Source: Harmothoe impar (lineage: Eukaryota; Annelida; Polychaeta; Phyllodocida; Polynoidae). From it: a stretch of DNA of 64,000 nucleotides. Below are positions 11,588 through 21,603 of the stretch, piece by piece (within the stretch, counting starts at the first letter, position 1; every line of letters starts with the position of its first letter). Below the pieces are notes generated by a model. The model saw nothing but the letters and a program-made list of their open reading frames with translations. It was not told the origin of the DNA and did no database searches. The stretch lies in the NCBI GenBank assembly GCA_947462335.1, contig OX381710.1, positions 60,520,842 to 60,584,841 of the forward strand. Reading direction: 5' to 3'. The translations under genes were made by a program, and so were the position numbers.

Positions 11588-11829
11588 TGTGGTGGTTCGT
11601 AGTTATTCTAGTTTAAGGAACAACGAGAACGGCAGTTTCCAGGTGCGAGAATATCAGACTTTTATTACAAAGTAAATCATGTTCTGTAACAAGGGAACAA
11701 TCGGTGTGGAATCAACACACAAATGTAATCAGGTTTCTATACGAATATAGGAAACGGTCAGTATAGTCTCAGTATACAACGTTGTCCGCACGGTTGGACA
11801 TGGTGAAGTCTATCGTCAGTCGGGCCTGC

Positions 11830-11867
11830 ACTGACTGCCTTCCAGGTAAACACACAAGTCTTATATA
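11830..11867 (-). promoter_or_regulatory. Ty3-B LTR core promoter (TATA and initiator)
   Basis: On the minus strand TATATAA starts at 11,867, and TCAGT, matching the animal initiator consensus, starts at 11,834, 33 bases downstream. The same pair with the same spacing occurs in both Ty3-C LTRs, within a shared CAGTCAGTGCAGGCCCG. Confidence 0.55.
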
Positions 11868-11933
11868 ACCACCGGTCCTTTGATCACGTGGCCAGGTGGG
11901 TGGGTCAGCAGCCCACCTGAGAGCGGCACACGG

Positions 11934-12070
11934 TGTTGTATACCCGTTGCAACGTTCTGAATAGATGACTTGCGGCGGGAACTACCGTAACGCACGTGTT
12001 TGTTGTTCTCTGAGTAGATTCCCATTAATTGAGCCAAATAGGAAATACCAGGATAGGCACAGACATAACA
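11934..12070 (+). repeat. Ty3-A 5' LTR
   Basis: 137 bases, TGTTGTATACCC to CAGACATAACA. It matches the 3' LTR apart from about 10 extra bases around CCGTAACGCACG and a few substitutions (CAACGTT against CAACATT, CTTGCGG against CTTCCGG). Confidence 0.92.
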
Positions 12071-12086
12071 TGGCGTCAGAAGTGTG
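12071..12086 (+). other. Ty3-A primer-binding site, tRNA-Leu-like
   Basis: TGGCGTCAGAAGTGTG starts right after the LTR. It differs at two positions from the TGGTGTCAGAAGTGGG complement of animal tRNA-Leu 3' ends, which is a common Ty3/Gypsy primer (general knowledge). Confidence 0.65.
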
Positions 12087-12272
12087 TGGTGAAATGAACT
12101 TGATGATGTGTCAGTGAAATAAGAGGAGTGGAAGTCCTGAACTGTGAGTAGAGCTTGACTGTTGTGTGGATGCCAGCCATCTGAATATCAAGTTGTGGGA
12201 CTCACTAGCTGAGTCTGTGGAAGTATTACTGACTGTACTGTATCTAGGTGTGATAGGCCTATAGTGAAGAGC

Positions 12273-15200
12273 ATGGCTACCTTCAAGCCCCCTGCCAAGT
12301 TCAGCCCTCAGGCTGAGGAGAATATTGCCCAGGCATGGAAGGACTGGCAAATGGAGTTCAGGTTGTATTTAGTGGCAGCAGAAAAGACAGAGGTATCTGG
12401 GGAGACAAAAGTGGCCATGTTGTTGTGTAGTATGGGGTCCCAGTGGATCAAGGTGTTTGACAAGTTCACCTTTCCGGCTGGAGACGAGAAGAAATTAGAC
12501 CCTGTGCTGCTTAAATTTGATGCTCATTTTGAGCCAAAGAAGTTGTTGAAAGGCTACATCACACGATTCCAGCAGCGGGTGCAGAAAAATGAGACGGTCG
12601 CGGAGTATATTGCAGCTGTGAGGGAGTTAGCGTCACAGTGTGAGTTTGGGGCATCCGAGGAGCAGCAAGTCTGTTTCCAGATCTCAAATGGTGTCAGTGA
12701 TAAGAAGTTAAAGGACAAATTATGGGAAGATGACTTGACACTTGATCAGCTGATTAAGGCATGTAACTTCCACGAGCAGAAGTTGATGACCAGGAAGATC
12801 ACCGGAGGTGCTCAGGACAGTCAGGAGTCCCGGGTGGATGTGGTCGACAGGTATCCCCCCCGAGGCCGAGGCTATGGTCGGGGGCGAGGGGGTTTCAGCG
12901 CACGTGGTCGGGGTCAAGGTCAGTATCCAGATCAAGATTGTCACCAGGGTCATGGTCAGGAACGAGTTCAGGATCATCAGGATAGCTTCCGTGGTCGTGG
13001 AGGTCGCGGTGGACATGGCGGTTACAGAGGTCGTGGAGGTCAAGGTTATGCGGAGAGTGGACAATCATGTGGTAACTGTGGTTATGTGCATAGACCGAGA
13101 CAGTGCCCAGCGTACAACAAGTCTTGCCATATCTGCCACAGAGTTGGTCATTTTGCCCGGCGTTGCTATTCTCAGAAATCTGTGCATTATGCGGCAAATG
13201 AGTATGGCAGTCAAGGTTATGAATATGAGGAGTATGGTGCAGTGGGTGGTGGAGAGTATGACTTTGAGGCAGAAAATATTGCTATGGAGACACTCAATAT
13301 CCACATGGTGACACAGGATGTACATGTTGCCAACAGACAAAAAAGTATGTGGTCGGTGGACCTTAGCACAAAATGTGATGGTTACATTTCCTTTAAAATT
13401 GACACAGGTGCAGAATGTTCCTTGATATCAAAGGTGACTTATGAATCTATGTTTGACAAACCAATTCTGTTTCAGTCAAATATTGCAGTACGTGGACTGT
13501 TGGGGCAACCAGCGATGTCACTTGGGACAGTTCAATTACCAGTAGAGTATAGGGGTGTACAATATGACATAAAGTGTGAGGTTCTTGATGGCCCAAATGT
13601 GCCGAACATTCTCTCGGAGAAGGACAGTGTGCGGATGAACTTGGTAAAAAGGGTTGATGTGGTTGATTCTGTCCCAAAATCTGCAAGTGATGTGTATGGT
13701 CAGTTTAAAGATGTGTTTCAGGGTGTTGGTAAGATTCCAGGTAAATATGATTTGATATGTGACCCAGAAGCGAAGCCTGTTGCCCACCCTCCCCGTCCCA
13801 TTCCGGCAGCTTTGCGCATGCCTACACGTGCTAAACTCAAAGAACTCGAGTGTTTAGGTATCATCGAGAAAGTGCCTGTGGGTGAGCCGACAGCGTGGTG
13901 CAGTGCACTACATGTGGTAGACAAGAAGTCATCTGGTCCAAGTAAGGATATACGAATAACAATTGACCCGAAAGACTTGAACAAGGCACTGCTTCGTGAA
14001 TATCATCCAATGTGTACCATTGACGAGGTGACGACAAGAACGGATAAGTCAAAGTTTTTCACGGTTCTGGATGCGAATATGGGCTACTTCCAGATAGAAC
14101 TGTCATCGGTGACAGAGCCGCTTCGACAACTGATCAAGGAGAGCAATGCTAGAGACTTTGTATTCTATTGGGAAGAGGTACACCGGCAGGCATTTGAGGA
14201 ACTGAAATGGATGATGACAAGTGCTCCAGTCCTGAGATATTATAGCTTAGAAGAGCCCATAACAATCTCATGTGATGCATCGCAGTCAGGACTGGGGGCC
14301 ATGCTAATGCAGGGTGACAGGCCAGTAGCATATGCCTCAAAGGCACTAACAAATGCAGAATATGCGTATGCTCAGATAGAAAAGGAACTGTTAGCGATTG
14401 TGTTTTCTTTCAAGAAATTTCACTCGTATGTATATGGGAGGACAGACGTCACGGTGGAGACAGACCATCTGCCTCTTGTAAGGATCATAGAGAAACCCCT
14501 CCATCTTGTCCCACTGCGCCTGCAAAAGATGAGGATGACATTGCAGCATCAGTCCTTCCAGTTGATTGGAAAAGCAGGGAAGGACATCCCGGTAGCTGAT
14601 GCTCTAAGTCGAGCATATTTACCAGAGACATGTGACGGTATGATGAAAGAGGTAAACTATTTCAATGTCTACGCTTCAGAGGTCAGAGGTGCAGCGGTAT
14701 TCAGTGAGAGCAAGCAAAAGGAACTAGAGGAGGCCTCGCGGATGGATCCAGAACTAGAGAAAGTGAGACAGATTGTGCGAGTTGGGTGGCCTCAGCATCG
14801 AAATGCGCTGGATCCAGAGATAAGAAAGTATTTTGACTCGAAAGATGAAATTGCAGTGCTGGATGGTATTGTATTCAAAGGAGATAGAGTGGTAATACCG
14901 ATAGCCATGAGAAGTGACATGCTAAAAGTTATCCATGAAGGTCATTTGGGCATAGTGCGTTCCAAGCAACTGGCCCGTGATGTTCTGTATTGGCCGGGTA
15001 TGAACGCTCAGATTGAAGATACTGTGAGCAAGTGTGCAAGTTGCCAGGAAAACCGCAACCAGCAACAGAAGGAGCCACTGAATCCGAGCGAGGTACCCAC
15101 TGGACCATGGAAGGTGATAGCAGCTGATTTACTCAATTGTGTAGGTTCAACGTTCCTTGTAGTGATTGATTATTATTCTGGATTCATCGAGATAGAGGAG

Positions 15201-15425
15201 CTGAGAGAAAATACGCACAGTTCGACAGTCCAGGAGAAACTGGCTAGAATCCTTGCGGTGCACGGGAAGCCAGACAAACTACTGACAGACAATGGACCGC
15301 AGTTTGCCTGCCTGACTTCCGTGAATTTGCTGCAACATGGCAGTTCACACATGTCACTACCAGTCCTTACCATCACCAAGCCAATGGGATGGTTGAACGT
15401 GCGAACCAGACAGTTCGTCACATGA
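12273..15425 (+). pseudogene. Ty3-A gag-pol with RT deletion
   Basis: One frame from ATG 12,273 (MATFKPPAKF). It covers gag (residues 1-180), an RGRG-rich stretch, two cysteine modules including the zinc knuckle CHICHRVGHFARRC, and protease with KIDTGAECSLISK near residue 378. The RT fingers (KDIRITIDPKDLNKAL, FTVLDANMGYFQIEL) follow, then a direct jump to the connection and RNase H (CDASQSGLGAML, ETDHLPLVRI, VADALSRAYL). The RT palm with the YxDD catalytic pair is missing at about 14,100. Integrase follows with HEGHLG...CASCQEN, VVIDYYSGF and TDNGPQFA, and goes out of frame at about 15,310. Same-frame gag-pol is usual for this lineage. Not functional. Confidence 0.9.
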
Positions 15426-15670
15426 TGGAGAAAGTGGGAGGCGACCGCATTAAGATACATCTGGCACTATTGAACTTTCGGAATGCACCAAAGACCCCGG
15501 AGTCCGGCTCGCCTGCACAGAGACTGTTTGGCAGGAGAACTGCAACCAAGCTGCCGGTGAGCAACAAGCTTTTGGAGCCAAAAGTTGTGGACCCAGGTAA
15601 GGTCGGTCAGACACTGAGAGAAAACAGAAAGGGCAAGGTTACAGTACAACCCAGGCACGAGGGCTCTTGA
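15389..15670 (+). pseudogene. Ty3-A integrase end, first copy, frame-shifted
   Basis: After the frameshift near 15,310 the integrase continues in another frame with GMVERANQTVRHM, which contains the third catalytic acid, and LALLNFRNAPKTPE, the usual substrate-side block. It stops in PRHEGS at 15,670. The same frameshift is present in the second copy, so it predates the tandem duplication. Confidence 0.8.
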
Positions 15671-15747
15671 AGATCTCAGATCTGGAGACACCATCAGGGT
15701 GAGAGTAGGGGATCAGTGGAGACCAGCTAGACTTCTCCCAGATGCGC

Positions 15748-17868
15748 ATGGTGACACAGGATGTACATGTTGCCAACAGACAAAAAAGTATGTGGTCGGT
15801 GGACCTTAGCACAAAATGTGATGGTTACATTTCCTTTAAAATTGACACAGGTGCAGAATGTTCCTTGATATCAAAGGTGACTTATGAATCTATGTTTGAC
15901 AAACCAATTCTGTTTCAGTCAAATATTGCAGTACGTGGACTGTTGGGGCAACCAGCGATGTCACTTGGGACAGTTCAATTACCAGTAGAGTATAGGGGTG
16001 TACAATATGACATAAAGTGTGAGGTTCTTGATGGCCCAAATGTGCCGAACATTCTCTCGGAGAAGGACAGTGTGCGGATGAACTTGGTAAAAAGGGTTGA
16101 TGTGGTTGATTCTGTCCCAAAATCTGCAAGTGATGTGTATGGTCAGTTTAAAGATGTGTTTCAGGGTGTTGGTAAGATTCCAGGTAAATATGATTTGATA
16201 TGTGACCCAGAAGCGAAGCCTGTTGCCCACCCTCCCCGTCCCATTCCGGCAGCTTTGCGCATGCCTACACGTGCTAAACTCAAAGAACTCGAGTGATTAG
16301 GTATCATCGAGAAAGTGCCTGTGGGTGAGCCGACAGCGTGGTGCAGTGCACTACATGTGGTAGACAAGAAGTCATCTGGTCCAAGTAAGGATATACGAAT
16401 AACAATTGACCCGAAAGACTTGAACAAGGCACTGCTTCGTGAATATCATCCAATGTGTACCATTGACGAGGTGACGACAAGAACGGATAAGTCAAAGTTT
16501 TTCACGGTTCTGGATGCGAATATGGGCTACTTCCAGATAGAACTGTCATCGGTGACAGAGCCGCTTCGACAACTGATCAAGGAGAGCAATGCTAGAGACT
16601 TTGTATTCTATTGGGAAGAGGTACACCGGCAGGCATTTGAGGAACTGAAATGGATGATGACAAGTGCTCCAGTCCTGAGATATTATAGCTTAGAAGAGCC
16701 CATAACAATCTCATGTGATGCATCGCAGTCAGGACTGGGGGCCATGCTAATGCAGGGTGACAGGCCAGTAGCATATGCCTCAAAGGCACTAACAAATGCA
16801 GAATATGCGTATGCTCAGATAGAAAAGGAACTGTTAGCGATTGTGTTTTCTTTCAAGAAATTTCACTCGTATGTATATGGGAGGACAGACGTCACGGTGG
16901 AGACAGACCATCTGCCTCTTGTAAGGATCATAGAGAAACCCCTCCATCTTGTCCCACTGCGCCTGCAAAAGATGAGGATGACATTGCAGCATCAGTCCTT
17001 CCAGTTGATTGGAAAAGCAGGGAAGGACATCCCGGTAGCTGATGCTCTAAGTCGAGCATATTTACCAGAGACATGTGACGGTATGATGAAAGAGGTAAAC
17101 TATTTCAATGTCTACGCTTCAGAGGTCAGAGGTGCAGCGGTATTCAGTGAGAGCAAGCAAAAGGAACTAGAGGAGGCCTCGCGGATGGATCCAGAACTAG
17201 AGAAAGTGAGACAGATTGTGCGAGTTGGGTGGCCTCAGCATCGAAATGCGCTGGATCCAGAGATAAGAAAGTATTTTGACTCGAAAGATGAAATTGCAGT
17301 GCTGGATGGTATTGTATTCAAAGGAGATAGAGTGGTAATACCGATAGCCATGAGAAGTGACATGCTAAAAGTTATCCATGAAGGTCATTTGGGCATAGTG
17401 CGTTCCAAGCAACTGGCCCGTGATGTTCTGTATTGGCCGGGTATGAACGCTCAGATTGAAGATACTGTGAGCAAGTGTGCAAGTTGCCAGGAAAACCGCA
17501 ACCAGCAACAGAAGGAGCCACTGAATCCGAGCGAGGTACCCACTGGACCATGGAAGGTGATAGCAGCTGATTTACTCAATTGTGTAGGTTCAACGTTCCT
17601 TGTAGTGATTGATTATTATTCTGGATTCATCGAGATAGAGGAGCTGAGAGAAAATACGCACAGTTCGACAGTCCAGGAGAAACTGGCTAGAATCCTTGCG
17701 GTGCACGGGAAGCCAGACAAACTACTGACAGACAATGGACCGCAGTTTGCCTGCCTGACTTCCGTGAATTTGCTGCAACATGGCAGTTCACACATGTCAC
17801 TACCAGTCCTTACCATCACCAAGCCAATGGGATGGTTGAACGTGCGAACCAGACAGTTCGTCACATGA
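15748..17868 (+). pseudogene. Ty3-A second copy: protease, partial RT, RNase H, integrase
   Basis: This duplicate of 13,305-15,425 starts at the protease (DTGAECSLISK) without gag. A TGA at 16,294-16,296, absent in copy one, stops the frame before the RT fingers. The frame resumes at 16,315 and carries the same RT deletion, RNase H and integrase to the same frameshift, ending at 17,868. Confidence 0.88.
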
Positions 17869-18609
17869 TGGAGAAAGTGGGAGGCGACCGCATTAAGATA
17901 CATCTGGCACTATTGAACTTTCGGAATGCACCAAAGACCCCGGAGTCCGGCTCGCCTGCACAGAGACTGTTTGGCAGGAGAACTGCAACCAAGCTGCCGG
18001 TGAGCAACAAGCTTTTGGAGCCAAAAGTTGTGGACCCAGGTAAGGTCGGTCAGACACTGAGAGAAAACAGAAAGGGCAAGGTTACAGTACAACCCAGGCA
18101 CGAGGGCTCTTGAAGATCTCAGATCTGGAGACACCATCAGGGTGAGAGTAGGGGATCAGTGGAGACCAGCTAGACTTCTCCCAGATGCGCGGCAGCCGCT
18201 CCAGCCAAGGTCATATAACTTGGAGGCGGAGACGGGGAACATCTGGAGACGAAACCGACATGATATATTGAAGACAAGGGAGAGAGACATATTCAACCCA
18301 GAGCCACAACAGGTCGACTGGCCAAGAACGCTCCAGCGGGCACCTGAAGTAGTGAATGTGCCACCAGTACAAGCTGTCGGAAACCCCAGTCCTCCTCGTC
18401 CAAACCAACCCAGTCCACCTCGTCCTGACCCACCTGTATCTCCCATTGCGCGTAATGCACCCAGTCCACCCCGTCTCATACTCCCACCAAGTCCCGTCAG
18501 GCCTAGCTTCACCCCACCTGCTAGTCAGAGCTCGGGTGGACCATATGTCACACGTGCTGGTCGAGCGACAGCCCTGCCCAAGAAATTTGGAGGCTATGAC
18601 ATGGGCTAA
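17832..18609 (+). pseudogene. Ty3-A integrase end, second copy, and pol tail
   Basis: 17,832-18,113 repeats the integrase segment with GMVERANQTV. In another frame, 18,142-18,609 holds the single copy of the pol tail: WRPARLLPDARQPLQPRSYN, WRRNRHDILK, a proline-rich stretch with repeated SPPRP, and the terminal YVTRAGRATALPKKF. The tail type (PRSYxVE, RRNRxxL, TRxGR) is characteristic of Mag/K02A2.6-like polyproteins. Confidence 0.8.
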
Positions 18610-18790
18610 GGTTGGGACATACGGTGATATCGGACATGAACAGTTGATGATATATCTAGTATTATTGTAAGGTGTTCTAACTGACATATATCTATTCCCA
18701 AAGCAAAGGTAGTATATTTGACATTTTGATTGTTCATGTTTATGACACTTGACTGTATAATCATATCTTGTCTTTCCCAACGAAAGGAGA

Positions 18791-18917
18791 TGTTGTATAC
18801 CCGTTGCAACATTCTGAATAGATGACTTCCGGCGGGAACTACGTGTTTGTTGTTCTCTGAGTAGATTCCCATTAATTGAGCCAAATAGGAAATACCAGGA
18901 TAGGCACAGACATAACA
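18791..18917 (+). repeat. Ty3-A 3' LTR
   Basis: 127 bases, preceded by the purine tract AACGAAAGGAGA and followed by the target duplication CACGG. About 10 bases shorter than the 5' LTR. Confidence 0.92.
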
Positions 18918-19089
18918 CACGGTAACCTGGAGAGGACCTGAGTCCTCTCCCGGGAACTGTGTGCGCTAGCTCCAGGTAGAGAAGCTGAGTAAACAGTAGA
19001 CGTTACCCGGAAATACCGTGTATGAGATTAATATGTAATATAATGCCCCTACACCAGCAAGATTAGTTCGTTATAAACGAATTTCGTAT

Positions 19090-19740
19090 ATATTAACCAA
19101 AGTCAGCATTTATAAGGGTGTGAGGGGGCCTCTGCCCCCCCCCCCCCCCTCCTCTCACCTCCGGCCACAGTACAGGAGTGGGGCCCTTGATGAGGGGGGG
19201 GGGTCGTCATATTGATTTTAAGATATGGCCATGTCGCCATATTGATTTTAGGAAATGTCTAATGTCCCATGTCACTATCTATTGTAAATTTATATCCTGC
19301 TGTCCCATGTCACTAAGCCTCGAAATGGTCCATGTTGCCGTGTCGAAGTTAAGGGTCTAGGGCCATAGGCATGTGAGGGGGCCTCTACCACTCTCACCTC
19401 CGGCCACTGGACAAGTGTATGAGGTGGCTTCTGTAACTCGCACCTCCGACACCTGAACACGTGTGTGAGGTGGCTTCTGTAACTCACACCTCCCAGGGGC
19501 GGATTTAGGGGGGGGGGCGGACCCGGCGTGCGCCCCCCTATTTTTCTGTACATTTTAATTTGGCAATTTCCAATACCCCCAGTACATTGCCTATTTCACG
19601 CCCCCCCTTTTCCAAAATCCTGGATCCGCCCCTGCCTCCGACACCTGAACACGTGTGTGAGGTGGCTTCTGTAACTCTCACCTCCGACCACCAGACATTT
19701 GTTTGAGGGGGCCTCTATCCCTCGCACATTAGGGTTATGA
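19090..19740. repeat. Diverged minisatellite, about 53-bp unit
   Basis: Units of the form CACCTCCGACACCTGAACAC followed by GTGTGTGAGGTGGCTTCTGT recur about five times. Outer units read GTGAGGGGGCCTCT. The array is interrupted at 19,180-19,360 by sequence containing repeated CCATGTCGCCATATTG and GTCCCATGTCACTA, and at 19,494-19,634 by a MITE. Confidence 0.7.
19494..19634. mobile_element. hAT-like MITE, 141 bp
   Basis: The ends CAGGGGCGGATTTAGG and CCTGGATCCGCCCCTG are inverted copies, and CCTCC is repeated on both sides (19,489-19,493, 19,635-19,639). The neighbouring minisatellite unit shows the empty site, so the boundaries are secure. The ends are like those of widespread hAT-type MITEs; the target duplication visible is only 5 bases rather than the usual 8. 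Confidence 0.8.
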
Positions 19741-20590
19741 AAAGGCTCTCGGATGCCATGCCAGGCCATTTGGACAACAATTACAAAGCTAATAATTTTA
19801 AACTTCTGATATTTTACTTTGTTATAAACGAATATACAGCACCAACACTTCGTTATAAAAGAGTTATTTTACTATAGGAATGTATAGGACAAAGTTACGT
19901 TCTGGAGAATTAGTTATAAGCAAAATTCGTTATAACAGAGTTTGTAATAACGAAGTTTTTAGAGACTACTATTATATCTTCTCCGCGAAACCACGTGACC
20001 AGATTCTCTATGGGGGCCTCCATGTTGTCCGAGGCAACTAGGTCAAGGGACAGCTATAAATAGAGCATGAACATCGCACCCTGGAGAAGGGGGGGGGCAT
20101 ATGGTCAGTCACACGCCACTTGCCAGAGGCCGAAGGCCTCTGTAAAATACCCATATCGGCCACGGATATGGGCCATCTCCCGACCTGCGCCGTGTTATTG
20201 TAGGATGGGGGTGGTGGGGGTATACTAACCTAAGTAGGGTAAAGGCCAGCCAGATAAAATGTATGTTTTCAGGTAACATCAGAACTGCCAATCATCTCTA
20301 TTCTAGAACATACAGAGACCTTTCAAACTCACTATTTGAAATCCACCTGCATGTACGGTGAACTGAGGAATTCAAATGTATGTCACAAAATATGGGGAGT
20401 TTAAACCCGCAGGTCCCGGTACCCCTCCACCGACAGTCAGGGCGCAGTCGGGACAGGTACTCAGCCCTATTTATATGAGAGCTGGGGCTTTAACAAGGCC
20501 TTGATTGTCACTTTGGTACCTTTTGCTATGCACTGTAATTATGTCTCCATAAACCTAACAATAATGCAGACAGGCAGAGATCCAGCCACT
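19741..20590. other. No gene seen
   Basis: Contains the right part of the Tigger-like MITE up to about 19,965. After that is unassigned sequence including an imperfect inverted repeat GAGGCCGAAGGCCTC (about 20,126) and CCCATATCGGCCACGGATATGGG (about 20,150; shown in parts). No convincing reading frame. Confidence 0.4.
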
Positions 20591-20599
20591 GGATCCTGT

Positions 20600-20765
20600 T
20601 TCTCCACAAATATGCGGAGGTCCGCATATTTGCGGAGGTCCATAAATACACTCTCCATATATTTATGGAGGTCCGCAAATATATATGGAAATCGTCTTTT
20701 AGTACTTAGACATACAAATACGGACCTCCGTATATATTTGTGGACATCCGCAAATTTATATATAT
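20600..20765. repeat. Cluster of near-palindromes on GGAGGTCCGCA
   Basis: AAATATGCGGAGGTCCGCAT followed by ATTT is an almost perfect palindrome. Related inverted units (TATTTATGGAGGTCCGCAAA, GGACCTCCGTATATATTTGT) follow within 150 bases, giving strong potential for folding back. Confidence 0.6.
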
Positions 20766-20794
20766 ATATACATGTATGTACATATTTATGTATA

Positions 20795-21085
20795 CCGTAT
20801 TCGACGTAATACGCGCCCCCCCCCCCCCTAATAAGCCCGCCCCCCCCTTTTTTCAGATTTCCCCCCAGATTTTTTAATGTGTTTCTGCAATTTTGTTACC
20901 GATTTTCTCACCTGTGTGTAACATGGAGCATTTCACACCTGTGCAGGTGTTAAGGTCAAGCCAAGTGTGAAGTAATAAGGGTGTAAGAAGCCTTCTAGAT
21001 GCCACTGAGGTCTGTATATGACAGCCATTTTTTCACTTAAAATAATATTTTTAAGCGCCCAGAGCGCTTATTACGTTGAATACGG
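20795..21085. mobile_element. mariner-like MITE, 291 bp
   Basis: Inverted ends CCGTATTCGACGTAATACGC and GCTTATTACGTTGAATACGG are each flanked by TA (20,793-20,794 and 21,086-21,087). There is no coding capacity. A TA-rich microsatellite fills 21,088-21,138. Confidence 0.75.
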
Positions 21086-21291
21086 TATATACATATAATA
21101 TATATGTATATATATGTGTATATGTATATACATATATAAGTGTTTAGAATTTAAACACCTATTGTGTCCGTTATTTTAAACACTTGTGTTTGGATTCTAA
21201 ACACATTTCAGCTAATTGCAATGTGTTTAGGTTCTAAACACTATTTTGAAGTGTTAAGTACTTTACCTAAAAAATGTTGAAAAAAGTGTTG

Positions 21292-21326
21292 AAATTAAAA
21301 GTGTTTAGAACAAAAGTGATTAGATT
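21292..21326. repeat. 35-bp direct repeat, left of DIRS element
   Basis: Identical over 35 bases to 25,075-25,109 (starts AAATTAAAAGTGTTTAGAAC). The right copy continues seamlessly into MITE-A sequence and the left copy comes seamlessly out of it, as a target duplication would. Confidence 0.85.
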
Positions 21327-21603
21327 GCAGATACCCTAGGTACTTGTGAAGGGACCAAAGTCCAGATACATATTGAGTGATAGTCGAGTAGCACACTGTC
21401 CTTGTTAAATGTGTAATATACAAACACACACCCTCCGTGGCTACCGGTAATGGTAGGATATCATAGTCACTGCAGAACTTAAAGAACCTCCTCCACTGGG
21501 TTTTCTTAGCCTTCACGGTGTTGTCCGACCAGCAAAGTGATCTTATGTTATCCCATTCCTCACGTAGAGAGTTTAGATCTGCAACAATAGTCAAAGTCAA
21601 CAA
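21295..21603 (-). pseudogene. DIRS tyrosine recombinase, N-terminal part only
   Basis: Overlaps the end of the RT-RNase H frame by 44 bases. It contains the core-binding helical domain of tyrosine recombinases: WSDNTVKAKKTQWRRFFKFC, an ATEGVCLYITHLT block and YSTITQYVSGLWSLHKYLG. The catalytic domain with the Arg, His and Tyr residues is missing. The final dozen residues come from the flanking repeat. Confidence 0.75.

Larger units (their letters stand above)
13305..18190 (+). repeat. 2,443-bp head-to-tail duplication inside Ty3-A
   Basis: 13,305-15,747 and 15,748-18,190 are copies with a constant offset of 2,443. Reading frames on both strands are the same in length and sequence in both copies except at one site: 13,853 has T (TGT) and 16,296 has A (TGA). 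The unit spans protease to integrase end. The junction CAGATGCGC/ATGGTGACACAG shows no more than one base of shared sequence. Confidence 0.92.
11934..18917 (+). mobile_element. Ty3-A: Ty3/Gypsy element (Mag/K02A2.6-like)
   Basis: Complete outline on the plus strand: 5' LTR 11,934-12,070, PBS, gag-pol, PPT (AACGAAAGGAGA) and 3' LTR 18,791-18,917, flanked by the 5-bp target duplication CACGG (11,929-11,933 and 18,918-18,922). It sits inside the Ty3-B LTR and is therefore younger than that insertion. Inactive: most of RT is deleted, integrase is frame-shifted, and 2,443 bases are duplicated in tandem. Confidence 0.92.
6410..19053 (-). mobile_element. Ty3-B: deleted Ty3/Gypsy element with accessory gene
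   Basis: Minus-strand LTR element. It has a 5' LTR (11,588-11,933 continued at 18,923-19,053), PBS, gag, a protease fragment, an accessory zinc-finger gene and a 3' LTR remnant at 6,410-6,531. Relative to its relative Ty3-C it has lost three internal segments: the end of gag into the pre-protease region, everything from just after the protease flap region to the end of integrase (junction near 9,040), and the accessory C-terminus through U3 of the 3' LTR (junction near 6,531). It can only have moved with outside help after those losses. Ty3-A is inserted in its 5' LTR. No clear flanking target duplication was found (ACCAA left, CCAGC right). Confidence 0.85.
11588..19053 (-). repeat. Ty3-B 5' LTR, split by Ty3-A
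   Basis: The LTR consists of 11,588-11,933 and 18,923-19,053, about 477 bases once Ty3-A and one CACGG are removed. On the minus strand it starts TGTAGGGGCATTAT and ends GAACCACCACA. AATAAAAG lies near 11,665. The whole 122-base remnant at 6,410 matches its end. Confidence 0.85.
6373..19965. mobile_element. pogo/Tigger-like MITE, split by Ty3-B
   Basis: The left end reads TA then CAGTAAAACTTCGTTATTAC at 6,371-6,392. An inverted counterpart GTTTGTAATAACGAAGTTTT sits at about 19,940-19,959. Between Ty3-B (ending 19,053) and that right end, several further TTCGTTATAA motifs occur. CAGTAAAACTTCGTTAT-type ends with a TA target are typical of pogo/Tigger MITEs. The outermost right bases are degraded, so the right boundary is approximate. 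The host MITE is therefore older than Ty3-B. Confidence 0.5.
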
